This document shows positions 1-13,600 of a DNA stretch of 64,000 nucleotides, piece after piece. The notes beneath the pieces were generated by a model that searched no databases, was not told where the DNA came from, and saw nothing but the letters and a program-made list of their open reading frames with translations. The position numbers and the translations under genes were made by a program. Position 1 is the stretch's first letter, and each line of letters starts with the position of its first letter. Source of the stretch: Uloborus plumipes (taxonomy: Eukaryota > Arthropoda > Arachnida > Araneae > Uloboridae); the NCBI GenBank assembly GCA_038373865.1, contig JAXGGA010004491.1, positions 1 through 64,000 of the forward strand, written 5' to 3'.

Positions 1-639
1 CGCCCCCAAAAAATGGGTCACGCAGATACACACTTACACATTTTTCCCTTAAAAAAAATAAACGATAAAATTGAATTCCTCACACGTCAGAAAGTGTAAA
101 TTCTTCCAAATTGACAATTTTTCACTGATCCAATACTTTCTTTTACACATTTTATGAAGAAGAAAATAAAAAGACCTCTATTATTTAATTAATATAGACT
201 TGCTTTCGATCATTTAAGAAATTTTAACAGAAACCAAGTTTCAAACATTGTATATCTGTCTTATTCATTTCACTGTTCTTCAACTTCTTTTTTAACACAC
301 AAATTTTCCTTTCGATATCAATTAAACTTGGCTTGGGCTGCTAATCTATTCGTTTTTAAGTTGGTAGATAGCGAGTTACGGTGAAATAAGCTATTGTAAA
401 TAAATAACGTACGCTTGTTTGAAAACTATTTGTTTCTTGGAAAGCGCTCGAAACAGTTACAAGCCGAAAGGGTAAATTTTTTTTAGTATTTTCAAAAATT
501 TTAGTCCATACTATCGTTAACGCACACGTTCATCAACAGCAATTAGCAATTTTTTGCTAATTCGGTGTAAAAAAAGCCTTTTCATATATTTTAATTTTTG
601 ATACTAACTGTATCAATATCGGACCTTCTACATTTTTGT
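1..639. other. AT-rich intergenic DNA, nothing recognised
   Basis: No exon with convincing splice signals or recognisable protein similarity could be seen on either strand. The stretch is low-complexity AT-rich DNA running up to the minisatellite. Confidence 0.6.
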
Positions 640-1055
640 CTGGCGACATTTTGGCCCGCGACATTTTTGACCGGCGACCTTTTGGACCGGCGACATTTTT
701 GATCGGCGACATTTTTGACCGGCGACATTTTGGCCTGGCGACATTTTGGACCGGCGACATTTTGGCCCGGCGACATTTTTGACCGGCGACATTTTGACCA
801 CGCGACATTTTGGCCCGCGACATTTTGGGCAGGCGACATTTTGGGCAGGCGACATTTTGGACCGGCGACATTTTGGCCCGCGACATTTTAGCCCGCGACA
901 TTTTGGCTCGGCGACATTTTGGACCGGCGACATTTTGGCCCGCGACATTTTAGCCTGCGACATTTTGGCTCGGCGACATTTTGGACCGGCGACATTTTGG
1001 CCGCGACATTTTGGCCCGCGACATTTCGGCCGCGACATTTTGGGCGTATACCATT
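640..1055. repeat. 16-bp minisatellite
   Basis: About 25 head-to-tail copies of a 15-16 bp unit of the form GACATTTTGGCCCGGC, with substitutions mostly in the last six bases and in T-run length (TTTT or TTTTT). Because 16 is not a multiple of three, three unit copies (48 bp) read as a 16-residue peptide repeat. All three minus-strand frames stay open, which produces several spurious overlapping ORFs of cyclic composition. These have no splice context or non-repeat core and I do not call them genes. The array is much more GC-rich than its flanks. Confidence 0.9.
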
Positions 1056-4000
1056 TTTGGGAGTGGCTTAGAGATGAATAGATGTCGTGAAATATTTGCA
1101 ATGTACATTTTCGTAACTCCTCAGGGGACCCCTTTGTCAAGGGGGCCCTTCGCGAATACAGTATTATGAATCCACCACTATCTATGAGTGATGATGATAT
1201 TACATTTGGGTTGTCAGTGAAAATATTTTCATTCTGAAAATGAATAAAGATGTTCACTTAACATTCTAGATTGTAAATTCATAGGAAAAATTACACGAGA
1301 CTGAATTAACTTATGAGCAGCAAATTCTTAGCAAATAGCTGTAAAAAAATGAATGAGATGATGCATGAGAATATTCTAAGAATTTGTCATTTTCTGCAAA
1401 TGCTATTATACTTATGTTTACAAGCTGACATAATAAACGAAAAAATGTCATTTTTTAAGTGGACGAGAATTACTAATTTAAATTCTATTCAGCAACTTAT
1501 GGGAGAAGTTTCTCAAATCTGACTAGTTTTGTGCTACAACAATTCTTTATAGAAACAAATTTTTAAAGTTTCAATACATCATAGACCAGGACTAAAAAGA
1601 AAACATTGTAACGTTAACATGATTATAACTACATGATTATAAAAAACGGATTTCGAACAGAATGTAGCAGAACCTAAAATAAAAGGTAGCAACTTGATAT
1701 GCCAATATCTAAAAATGATTTTCGTTACGAGGTCTACTTTACCATGCGTATGCGTACGAATAATACACTGAAACGAAATCTAAAAAGAAGAACAGAAACG
1801 TGGTGCGTAAAGAAGTTAAAAAAAGAACTTTGTTGTTTTCTTATTTTCTCAAAATTAAGAAAAAAAACCCTAAGCCATTCCGCCAGAACTAAAAAAAAAA
1901 AAAAAAAAAAAGAGGTCCGTGGCAACAAGTACCCGCTCTTAATAAAGCTTAGGCACATATCTGGAACGAGCCACGAGCGTGGATGTTTCAGATCAATATA
2001 GGATTTAATGAATTTTCACAACCAAAAATATCAAATACCAAACCTAAAACACGTAGGGGAAGTACGTAGTAGTATCAAGAAAAGTGCTAATTTAAGTCAC
2101 AAATGAATTTCCCAAGCACTTCCAAATAAAAACCAAAAATGTTTCTATTTTCCTTCTGTAAACTTCGTCGCACATGCAATCCAAAACGAAATTTTTAGGT
2201 TTTGCTTTAATTCGTGACATTAGAACTCTTTTTACTGCTTCAATGTCATGTCGGCAGCGCGTCACACATTCGAATCGCAAAATTTAAAAAAATCTTGTGG
2301 ATTGTAAAACATCGCAGCAGAAACATATACTAAAGGAAATAATGTGTTTTATGTTCGTCTACGAAGATTAACTCTTGTGTTTTAGATAAAATGAATTTAT
2401 ATTGATAAAAAAATGCAACTTCTGCTTGCCACAAGTTTTCATAACACGACGAGAGAGCAAACTTCCGCGATGATAATTGCAAGACAAAACATTTTTTGGT
2501 ATTAGTAAAGTGCGCTGGGTCAAGCCCTAAGATATGATGTTTAAGTTTTGATCGAAAGTTGTCATTTCAGTTGCATTGAATTACAGGTAAGATTTGTTCA
2601 ATCTTGACTTTTCCGTTTCTACTAAATGAAGTGTCATGACAGCAGCGGAAATTAAGGCACAAAATAAATTAAATTTTCAATCTATTTTTGAATAATGGAA
2701 ATGAACCTATTGCCATGAACATAATAGGGTGTTTTTATTCTCGAATCGTTAATTAAGAATGTTTAGCTATCATATTGCGGGAAATTTGTCATGTCGGCTG
2801 CGGTCATGTCGGCTCGGCAGCGTCGAAGTAGATATTTGATACGAAACTGATGCGTGCGTTACCGATGTTTTTTCGCAATTCTTTCTTTGTGGTATGAGTT
2901 TATTGAGTTGAGCTTTAAAGTACAAAGATAATTTCAAGTGCATTGTTTTTCCTGCCAATTTTTCCTATTATTGGAAGCAGTTTATTTATTGTTTTTTTAA
3001 ATGCTGCAAAAACATAAATTTTTCCGGAAAATTTGAGTTTTCAAACAAAATTATTGCCAGTTTTACCCCTTTTCTTTTACATCAATATGCAGAACTTCGT
3101 TCGCAACTATTGCACCCAAAAATATAAGTTTGTTTTAAAGTGGAAAACTTACAAACAGTTTAGTACAAATCTCACTCCCCCGCCAAACTCTGACTGTCTT
3201 GAATTAATTTCGTTTTTTAAGATTGTGTTAAGAATTTTATTTTATTTTGATTTTTTTACTATTAACCTACTTATCTGTTTGAAAGAAAACTTTGTCGCAC
3301 TTATTTAAACTTTAACTAACTTTTAATTAGTCTCTAATTTTATTTATGAAACAAAAAAGCGTTCTGGCTGTGTAAATATTAGTATATTCTAAGTAATAAT
3401 TATTTTCTTTTTAAACGTGAAAGGTTGTGAAAGTGTTTACTTCGTACACTAAGTGTGAAATCTGTAATATTTGTCAGATCGATAGCGTTCTCATTATGTC
3501 GGTAACGCTCAAAGACCCCCCCCCCCTAAAATGGGGGTAAGGGGGTAAATGTTCACCTTGATCATACCCCAAATTTTTAAAAAAATTGTTACTAATGTGC
3601 ATTCGAAATACCTTATTAATTTTATTTTCTGAGTATCTTTAAAAATTGAAAATTTCCATGGTCAAATTGGCACTTTTCCTGATATTCACCCGTAGATAAC
3701 TTTATTTTTTTGTATCAATTTGGAAATTTCTCAGATCGTATCAAATTAATAAAAATTAATCAAAATTTTCTAACGAAGCTGAACTTCATTTGTATAGAAA
3801 TTCTTACCACATTCAAAAGTTAGAGATGCGTCAAAATTTTAAGGAGATAGAGTGTGTTAGAAAAAGCGTGCAATCTTCATTAAATAACAGTAATCTTTTT
3901 TTGCTAATTTATATAGCTCTTATACATTTTAATTAGTTTTAGAAGTAGATAATGACTCATGTTCCATTTTGATTAATACAAATAGCTGATAAGCAAAATT

Positions 4001-4351
4001 AAAACCTAGTGTTTAAAACACTATGCAGTAGAAAACTAATTTCTCAGATTGGAGAAATATTTCAATTTTTCAAGCAATGAAAATCTACATTATATCCGGT
4101 TATTGTACAGCGAAAGTGCGTGCTTGTTATGTTTAAGTTCTTTATAAGCTGTTTTTAAGAAAGCAGGTTATGAATTCCAAGAATCTGAAATCTCAAAATT
4201 AGACAAAACAAAACTGGTACGCTTTTTCCCGTACTTTCTAACTCTTTGTTTTCAAATCTTAATCAATTATTGGAACCAGTCAAGCTGAAATAAAATATGC
4301 ATAAACAATAGCTTCAGAGAACAGAAACACATATGAAGTACTTAGGCTCAT
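1056..4351. other. Intergenic DNA downstream of the kinase gene
   Basis: I see no supported gene. A C-run followed by G-runs occurs near 3517-3547. Short open frames in this interval lack splice sites or familiar motifs. The minus-strand kinase gene ends at the right edge, so part of this interval may be its 3' UTR. Confidence 0.5.
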
Positions 4352-4357
4352 TTTATT
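4352..4357 (-). promoter_or_regulatory. Candidate poly(A) signal of the kinase gene
   Basis: The minus strand reads AATAAA four bases beyond the kinase stop codon. This is unusually close to the stop, so the gene may instead use a later signal. Confidence 0.35.
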
Positions 4358-4361
4358 CTGC

Positions 4362-4562
4362 TTATGTATCAGTTTTTCTTGCTCTTTGTTTCCTTTTTGA
4401 CTTCAATTCCTTGAAGAGTGGAGATGACTTAATGTACAACTGGCTCAATTTGGGCAACTTAAACTTGCATTTTTGCCACTTCGTCATTTTTCCTTTTTTC
4501 TCATCGGAGGCCTCCTTAATTGGATCCCCACTCATCTTCCTGGTGGATGCCGTTTCTTCACT
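4362..4562 (-). CDS. Kinase exon 4 (basic C-terminal tail)
   Basis: Encodes residues 327-392 and TAA. The acceptor TTTCTTAG|AGTG is in phase with the exon 3 donor, and 66 codons follow without interruption. The tail is lysine/arginine-rich (ELKSKRKQRARK near the end) with no known domain. Its assignment to the kinase gene rests on splice phase and strand; transcript evidence is lacking. Confidence 0.68.
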   Translation of the reverse strand, partial: SEETASTRKMSGDPIKEASDEKKGKMTKWQKCKFKLPKLSQLYIKSSPLFKELKSKRKQRARKTDT

Positions 4563-7500
4563 CTAAGAAATGTATATGAATATCATTATAAAATTAAACA
4601 CGTTTAATTAGAAAATTTCCCTTTTCTTTCAGAATTTTACTAAGTGCTTGTTTTGAAATTTCGTCACAACAACTTTTTTTTGTCACCACTATAGCCCATA
4701 ATACAATCATTAAGGGTAACTTTGAAATAGGTGTGTTAACTTTGTAACACTTTATACAGGGTGTATCTCAATTCTCTCCGTGGTTACAATGAATGGTTTA
4801 TTAAAGCAGAAATATATCCATTAACGGCAACAACGAGTTTAATGGAGAAAAATATTGCAATACCCATATATGAACCTTTCTTGATGCATCAGATATCAAG
4901 ACTAAAATCTAACTCTTGTTTCCCTTGCTGTAACATGTCATGATCAATTAACTTTCAAAAAAGATGAGGCACACCCACCCCAACCCTTATTATCTGTTTC
5001 AGCGTTAGATACAAGAGATGGTGGCAATCACCCCTCCCTTGAGGGACTCACCACTGGTAATTTTTCCAAATTCATGTTAAAAATTTACCAGTTTTCAATT
5101 TTCAAAGTCATTTTTAAGCTGCCTCTGATGCTAGCAAATAGGAGGTTTATGACTCTCCTGTGGATAAGTTTAGGCAATGGAAGTTCAAAACATATGATGT
5201 TAACATTTGTAAACAACGATGTGCAGTAAAGGGTACGTAATAAAATCAATCGCCCCTCTGGTGAAACATTTAAAGATCCGCCCTTGATCTGTTTAACGTT
5301 CACCATTGGCTCAATTACGTGTTTCCTGGTAGCTGTATTGGACGAGGTTCTGGCGACGAAAATCGCTTTCTTCCGTGGTCACTGCGTTCTCCGGACTTAA
5401 CTACATGTGATTTCTTTATGGGAGTTGCATCAAAGATCGCGAATTCATGCCACTATTCCACGTTGTTTTCAAGATTTCCGCCAAGAGACTATTTAAAAAT
5501 GATGCAACACTTTGAATGGGGAGCTTGTGAAATTGGGCAATTTGCAGGGGCTTGTGAAATTGGGCACTTTGTGACAAGGGGAAGGAGGGCGTGCGTAACA
5601 ATAAATGTGAATCACGCACTTTTTTAAAAATATGTTAATGAAAAAATGCATGACATGGGGAAAAGGAGGGTCAAAAATATTGGTAAAAAATGTGACATAA
5701 TTTATGGGCAATCTCGAATGGATCACAACCGCATTTGCTTTCAGAAATCGTGACAATTTCAGCGAGTGATGCAAAAATTATATTTTAAACTTAGTTTCTG
5801 CCTCATCATGAAAGGTTCACATGTTTTGGAAACAATGCTTGTTCGGTTATCTTCTCCAGTTAAGTCAGCATTGTTGTTGTATTGGTAACATGTTTGTTTC
5901 AAGAATTCTTTAAAACCAAGAAGATTTTAAAAGATAACTTGTTTGTGTTTGTACTCCAGAGGATTATAAGGCAAAGCGCTTACAAAGAAAGGGGTGACCA
6001 TGGTTTAGATTGCAATATTGACATTTTGCTTTGTATGATGTTTTAAGGAATCTATTTCTTTTTTTTTTTGGTGGGGGGGGGGGGATCACTTTTGTGGAGA
6101 TTCCTACTTAGTATTTGAATGGGTGAGCCATTGAAGAAACGAATGGGCACCTTTGCCTTCAGTTTAGAATCAAGACTAGCAAAAAGCGCCGTTTCTAATG
6201 TGGTTTGTTGAAATTAATTACTGTATTCTACATCTTTAATCATTGATCAGAGATAAGCTACTGATTTCACTTTGAGAAACAGTGATAGTTTGTAACTAGG
6301 GAAAAAGAGAATGTAACAATAAGTGTGACATCACACATTTTTTAAAATAAAAATATGCTCTTGAAAAACATTGGCAAATGTTGGGGAGAGGATAAAGTGA
6401 AGCGGCACTCTTAACTTGTTCAGGGGAGGTCAAATTTGTTGAAAAAAAGCTGAACATTTTTTGTCAGCCCCTTATAAAATTAAAAAGATTCAGTTGTTAC
6501 CTTTATTTCTTTGAAGGACGTACACTCTGTAGTAGATTTCAGATGTAGCACATTTGAGCTTTTCGTTTCTCTTGCTGCATTACCTGTTAAAAGTTCTCCC
6601 TCATTTTCAATATGACGCAGTATAAATTCATGCTTTATGGCTTGGTTCACAGAAGCTCTTTTGTGGGGGTTAAAGTGTAGGAACGTCCTAATTAGTGACA
6701 TCAGTTCAGAGATGAAATTGCTTGATAGGTTACTGTTCGGGTAAGTTTCGTTTATGAACTTGGTCACATAAGCTGAGTTCTGAAACAGACCGACATACTG
6801 CTCTGCCGCTTCGAATTGGCCAGCTTTGTTGTTCTTTACAGTACAACTGTAGAAACCTTTGCCCAAATAGAGGTTTGCTAAGAGCAATCCTACAATAGAA
6901 ATAGGAGAAATAGGATCAAGTGTTTTCGTATTCAACACCTTCAAAAGAGACTAATGTACAGAAACTCCGATTTGAGAAATTAAGAAGCGAACAATATTTT
7001 TGTTTTGTGTATGTTTTCTAAGCATCAGAATTGTTGACAAAAGCTACTACTGATTTTTGTATTGTCATTGAAAACATCTGTTTGGGCTGTATTAATACCC
7101 ATTTTTTGATGAAAACCAAAGAACACTGGAAGTTTGATCTACAAGTAATGACTTTACCAGATATCATTGATTGACAGTAAAAAAAGCTTAATTTTCGTTT
7201 TTCAAATAATGTATTTGAAAGAAAAATGATTTGCATCAAATTAGCCGTGTCCCAATAAATTGCTTAAAACTGGAATGAAATCAAAGACAAAACAATTGTC
7301 TAGGGCTCTATCGCAAGTTAATAAAACCAATATAAACTTTTTATCTGTCGAAATATAAATACATTATGCTATCATATAATCGAGTTTAACGATTTTAATA
7401 TATCTCTGGTATGTGTATGCCCTCTCCCGCATTGTTCAACTCTACTATTGCATGTCTTTTCGGAGGCAGATAAAAAATGCTTGAGTATTGCATAATGCTG

Positions 7501-10500
7501 TAAAAGCTCTGGACTAATAAATTGTAGAATAGTAGTGGAGACCAGGAAATTTTGTGTCTAGTGTTTTATATATCTTGCTAAAAATCTTAAATTTGCATCT
7601 TTTTCAATTAAATATAAAAAGCCATCTATTATTTTCAAAAAAAGGTATTAATGAAAAGATGTTAATTATATGTTTGAGTACTTGAGTACAACAATGGTTT
7701 CCACTTAATTTTTACTTAACACTTGAAGTCCTAAAATAATATTTTCAATCATCGAGTATTATTCGGCAAAATCCGCCGCACTATATCAAGCCCCCCCCCC
7801 CCCCCACCCCCAAATAAATTCAATTCACCTCAGAAAGAATGTAACGTAATTAGGCAGTTGGCTTTGGATGTGCAGATCGATTAGTCGGAACAAATTGATG
7901 AAAAGATTATTATATGTTATTAATGTTTTAAACCAAAGTTAAGAATGTGGATGCAGGACACTGGAAAAAATCTTTTCTTGTGTGTTTCTCAGGGTAGATG
8001 AGAGCCCCCTTGTGTCAGTTTTTTCTCCGGGCCCACGTCGACCCATAAAACTTGTGAGACTAATAAATCCGTTTCTGAGATGGCCCTTTGTCGGCCCTAA
8101 TGTCTTTTTATCCATAAGATTACGTCTTATGTATTCTGATGGGGATCCCTTACAGTTGAAGACTTGTCAGCAGCTTTAATTGAGATCATATGCTGAAAAA
8201 TTTTGCCTTGTGTGTAATACAGGGTGAGTTCGATCGAATCTGCATTACGAAAAGGGGTGATAGAAGAGCCCAAGTGGAGTATAGAACCACCCATTAGCGG
8301 TGTCAATTCGTAACCGTAACCGACTTATGGTATATTTAAGGAAAATTCGCAAAAAAACAAAATTCTGAGAAAAAGACCAATTTCTGAAGTTCCTGTTAGG
8401 TGTACGCACAAAATAAGCACATATTTCGAAAGAGCAGAAAAAATCCTTTAAAATGACATCTTTTTCATCAAGATAGTCGCACTTTATAGCGAGTTACAAG
8501 CTTTCAAACACTGGAAGCACTCAAAAATGAAATTTTATCAAACTTTTCAGTCAAAAATTTCAGAAACAACCGTATGAGCTACAACCGGTCAAATGCACCA
8601 AAAACTTTCCCATTTCACTAGCTTTCAGATGATACAACAGAAAATCATATTGGGCTTCAAGTTCAGCAGATATTCTGGCTTTTGTTTGAAACAGTATGAA
8701 AATCGTCCTTTGTCAGAATATGGAAACCAGCAAAGAGTCAGACTTTTATGTTCTAAATTTTCTATTTCATGTAAGTGTACTGGTTTATTTATTCGAGAAA
8801 AGGAAAATTTTATAACTAAATATTAAATTGTAACACTTTATTAAGTTAATAATCACAAGAGAAGATAACAACACGTAGAAACAAAGGCAGCATTACTTGA
8901 ACGCGCTTTTCACAAAGAAAAAAATTCAAAATTAAATGAGTTACACTAACATCTATGAGTACATTTACATGTAAACAATCCTCAACATTTCCCAGAGCTA
9001 CTGAAATTATCATCCCCCACACCAGATAGATGCCCTTGGCCTTTTAAGAGCAAAAACTACCGTCGCTCTCAATGAAATTTCATTTCTCACTTTTGCTACT
9101 GCTCCATCAAGCCAAATGCGCAAGTCCTGCAAACTGGTTGCATCTGAGCAGTAAACTGCTTGTTTCAAGAATCCCCAAACAAAGAAGTTCACTGGCGTCA
9201 GGTCTGGTGATCTAGGTGGCCAAGGAATAGGACCCAAATGACAGGATGAATGGACTCTATGAAATGAAATTTCATAGAGAGCGACTGTAGTTCTCGCTCT
9301 TAAAAGGCCAAGGCATCATCGTGTGGATGAATTCCAGTAGCTCTGGAAATTTGAGGATTGCTACATGTAAGTACTCATAGATGTTATGTAACCATTAATT
9401 TGATTTTCTTGTCAAGGACTTTGCAGGACTTGCGCATTTGGCTTGATGGAGCAGTAGCAAAAGTGAGAAATGAAATTTCATTGAGAGCGACGGTAGTTTT
9501 TGCTCTTAAAAGGCCAAGGACATCTATCCGGTGTGGGGATGATAATTTCAGTAGCTCTGGGAAATTTTGAGGATTGCTTACATGTAAATGTACTCATAGA
9601 TGTTAGTGTAACTCATTTAATTTTGATTTTTTTTTTGTGAAAAGCGCGTTAAAGTAATGCTGCCTTTGTTTCTACGTGTTGTTATCTTCTCTTGTGATTA
9701 TTAACTTAATAAAGTGTTACAATTTAATATTTAGTTATAAAATTTTCCTTTTCTCGAATAAATAAACCAGTACACTTACATGAAATAGAAAATTTAGAAC
9801 ATAAAAGTCTGACTCTTTGCTGGTTTCCATATTCTGACAAAGGACGATTTTCATACTGTTTCAAACAAAAGCCAGAATATCTGCTGAACTTGAAGCCCAA
9901 TATGATTTTCTGTTGTATCATCTGAAAGCTAGTGAAATGGGAAAGTTTTTGGTGCATTTGACCGGTTGTAGCTCATACGGTTGTTTCTGAAATTTTTGAC
10001 TGAAAAATTTGATGAAATTTCATTTTTGAGTGCTTCCAGTGTTTGAAAGCTTGTAACTCGCTATAAAGTGCGACTATCTTGATGAAAAAGATGTCATTTT
10101 AAAGGATTTTTTCTGCTCTTTCGAAATATGTGCTTATTTTGTACGTAGACCCAACAGGAACTTCAGAAATTGGTCTTTTTCTCAGAATTTTGTTTTTTTG
10201 CGAATTTTCCTTAAATATACCATAACTCGGTTATGGTTACGAATTGACACCGCTAATGGGTGGTTCTATACTCCACTTGGGCTCTTCTATCACCCCTTTT
10301 CGTATTGTAGATTCGATCGAACTCACCCTGTATTTAATCACAAGCGTTTTACTTCATTAATGTAGAACATTCAGTTTAATTTCAAAGTGAGAATTAAATT
10401 GGCTAGAAGTGCAATCTTGGCAACTTCCCGGGGATAATAGATGTTGTTTTAAAGATCTTAGACTGATCGAAAGAGAAAATGTTTTTTGAAAAAAATATTT

Positions 10501-10621
10501 TCCTACTCTGAACTATGAATTTCTAAGTTCCATGAAAGTGTATGACAAAGAATTTGATCCCATGTTTGCCAAATGATTGTGAATCAAAATTTAGATGAAG
10601 AAAAAAAAAATCGGGTTTATT

Positions 10622-10659
<38 letters not shown>

Positions 10660-13600
10660 GCCGCGTTTTTACGCATGCGTCAGGTCTTCTCTGATCTTAC
10701 CAAAATAAGGGCTATAGGTAAGGTAAGATAATAATAAGGGAAAGAATAATAAGGAGCCTTTTGAGCCGTATCAAACTACGTAGAACGATGCTAATTTTAA
10801 ATACATATTTTAGTTGAATATATCAAAAGGATAGCAAATGCAAGTTTTAAATTCAAAATTTCGGATAGTTCGCACTCACAACCCATCACCCCCTTTTTAA
10901 GTGGAATGGTTCGCGAGTGCTAGGGGCGGCATTAACGGACGGACAGTACAGCCGCTTAGAATGCAAATTTTTGAAAATAATGGTACTTACCACACGACCA
11001 CAAATCAATTGGCAAAGGTGACACTCTCTTCTTCTCTTTCAACATCTCTGGCGGCCTCAACGAGTTTGGCAGAGGGCAATGCTTTTTCATGTCGCCCGTT
11101 CTGCAAAGTCCCGAAAAGTCTGCCACAACCGCTCGGTCATCTTCAGTAAGGAACACATTCTCGGCCCTCAAATCCAAGTGGCAAAGATTTCGTTGGTGGA
11201 GGTACGACAAGCCGGAGAGGACATCTCGCATGTACAGGCGACATCGTTCTGGTGCAAGAGAATCTTTCCTAAACTCGCGGTCCTGGAGTCGTAGGAACAG
11301 GTTGGTGGGCAAAAGATCTGTCATAAATATGACGACGCCGTCGACGCCATGGATGATGTCTACGAGGCGAAGGACGTTATCGTGGTTCAGTTTATTCCAT
11401 TCCGTAATCTCTAGTATGTTGACGAATCTGAAAGAAAATGAATGTTTTTTGATAAGCACTAATGGTCTATTAAGGAACAATGATTCGATAAGGAACAATG
11501 ATTCGAACTGAAGGTAAAAAATTGGAAATAAATTCCTATTCTTGTTATACTTTGGAAAGTTTAAAGCGATGAGTGATGTAGACAAGGGACTAGTCGAAGG
11601 ATTCGGTTCCTTAAGGGTGAGAATTTTTTTGTAAGTTATTGAAATGTGTAATGTATATGTCGGCTATCTCAATTCCAAAATTTTAAGTGACAGTTGCGAC
11701 ATATTTTCAAGTGATTCAAGTATCATCTTTGAAACATGGTGCAAAACGTCATAAATAAAATGCAACATTTTTTAAACTTAAAAAGTTTTGTACTTATTCT
11801 TCTTGAAACAGAAAAAAACATCATATTTTTCTGAAAAAGGCCATATGCATAATACAAAGCTCAATCAGTCACTTTTACGATATGATTTTTAAATAAGAGC
11901 ACTAGCGGTACACCGCACTGGCGTTTGCCCCGTTGGAAGTAAAAATTAAAAAGTTCATTTGTAAAATAATTGAAATAGCAGAAAAAAATGCTCATTTAAG
12001 TTTTATTCAACTATAAATTCCGTTCAAAGTGCACTGTAAAAAACAAAAAATCCCGTAAACGTTTCTGAGTAATCGGGCAGCGTGCGGTTTTCAGAGTTAT
12101 GTTTCAGAAACTGTTTCTGAGTATATGTCGGAAGTCCGCGCTATTCCTGTAAATTTCAGAAAACGTTTCTGAGTTAAGTCGGAATCCTCCATCTGTTTAT
12201 TTTCCAGAAATGTTTCTGATATAGTCCGGAAACCTCTTTTCCCTGTCATTTGTCAGAAACGTTTATTTTGAAGTATAGATGTCGGGAGAGCCCCTTTCTG
12301 TTTCTTTGGAGAAACGATTTATGAGTATTGTCATGCAGCAGCGGTTCATGGAATATATTCAGAAAGGTATCTGAGTATTTCAGAAAGCTTTCTCATTATT
12401 TCAAGAAACCTCTGAAAATTTTCAAAAATGTTTTCCAAATGTTTTCGAAATCCTTTTTCTGTTACTCTTTTATTTTTATAATAATCATCGTAATAATGAT
12501 TCTGTTTTTTTTTTCTTACCGACTGAGATTTGTAATATTTCATTTTAAAAAAAAGCAAATAAAAAATAATTCAATAAAATACTTTTATAATTGTAGTAAA
12601 AATACAGAATATTTATTATTATTTAATGAATTTTTATTATGTTTTTTTAATCCACCAGTTGTTTTGTAGTTTTGTTAAAAGTTGAGTTCATAAAAATAGA
12701 GTTCATAACATAAGAAACTGGAGGATTAAAAAAATAATAATAATTTTGTGTTTGTCACACCATTATATTAAAGTATTTTATTAATTTTATTTTTGTTTTC
12801 TTTTTGGAATGAAATATCGCTCATCTCAGCGGTGAAAAAATTAATAAACTTATTGAAGTCTGCGACATGAGATTTGTAATATAAAAAGTTACATGAGAAA
12901 GGATTCCAAGAGTTCGAAAACGTTTTTTGAAAATTCAGAGAGAATTCTAGCTACATACTCAAGAACTCTTTTTGAAAATTTCATAAACCGCAGCGGCACA
13001 ATATACACTCAAATGTTTTGTGAAAATTCATACAAAGAGGATTCAAAATACTAAGAAATGTTTTTTCGAAATTACAGAAAGCAGATTCCGAAGTACACAG
13101 AAACGCTGTGTAAGAATTACAGAAAGTAGATTCCGAAACACTCAGCAAGTATCTCAGAAATGTTTTTAAAAATATCATGAACTGCAGCCTGCCCTATATA
13201 TTTAGAATTGATATTTTTTGACAATGTACGGCACTTCCTTTTTGTGTGTGGTAAACATTTTAGAACGTACATATGTAGTACAATAAGCCGTTTTGTGCCA
13301 CAAGTAATGGCTAAAAAATATTTTCAGTGAATTCGAAATTATAATATTATTGACATTCAAAAAGTATATAATAGCCAAGGAATGTATCAATATTTAATAT
13401 TCAGGAATAGTGACATGTTTGGAATAGTAACAGGTGCAACTTCAGTCTGTAAAGGATATTTTCATATCCTTTATTCAATTAAACAATATAAACTAGACCA
13501 CCATTTCAAAGTTTGGTGGGTGGGGGTGGGGCAAAAGGTATGTGCTCTATGTATTTTGCAGAACAAAAAGCATCAAATTACAAGCATAAATGCATAATAA

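Larger units (their letters stand above)
8220..10330. mobile_element. 2.1-kb fold-back element, Tc1/mariner type
   Basis: The element starts CAGGGTGAGTTCGATCGAA and ends with its inverse, flanked on both sides by TA, as expected for Tc1/mariner insertion. The arms (about 8220-9136 and 9421-10330) are near-identical over roughly 900 bp in inverted orientation; a 77-codon open frame occurs identically in both arms on opposite strands. The centre (9137-9420) holds the rest of a transposase remnant and a third, diverged copy of part of the arm sequence. It sits in kinase intron 2. Confidence 0.85.

Noticed and set aside
557..1257. Long overlapping ORFs on both strands
   Set aside because: They are read-through of the 16-bp minisatellite, with cyclic peptides and no independent coding signal.
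6480..6500. Kinase ending at the stop just after exon 3
   Set aside because: A donor lies before it and a phase-compatible downstream exon exists; the six residues are read-through into the intron. Kept only as a possible retention form.
7982..8179. Proline/arginine-rich 65-codon frame
   Set aside because: No family similarity, no splice context, and it is bordered by transposon sequence.
11089..11511. Arg/Ser-rich 140-codon frame on the plus strand
   Set aside because: Antisense shadow of kinase exon 2.
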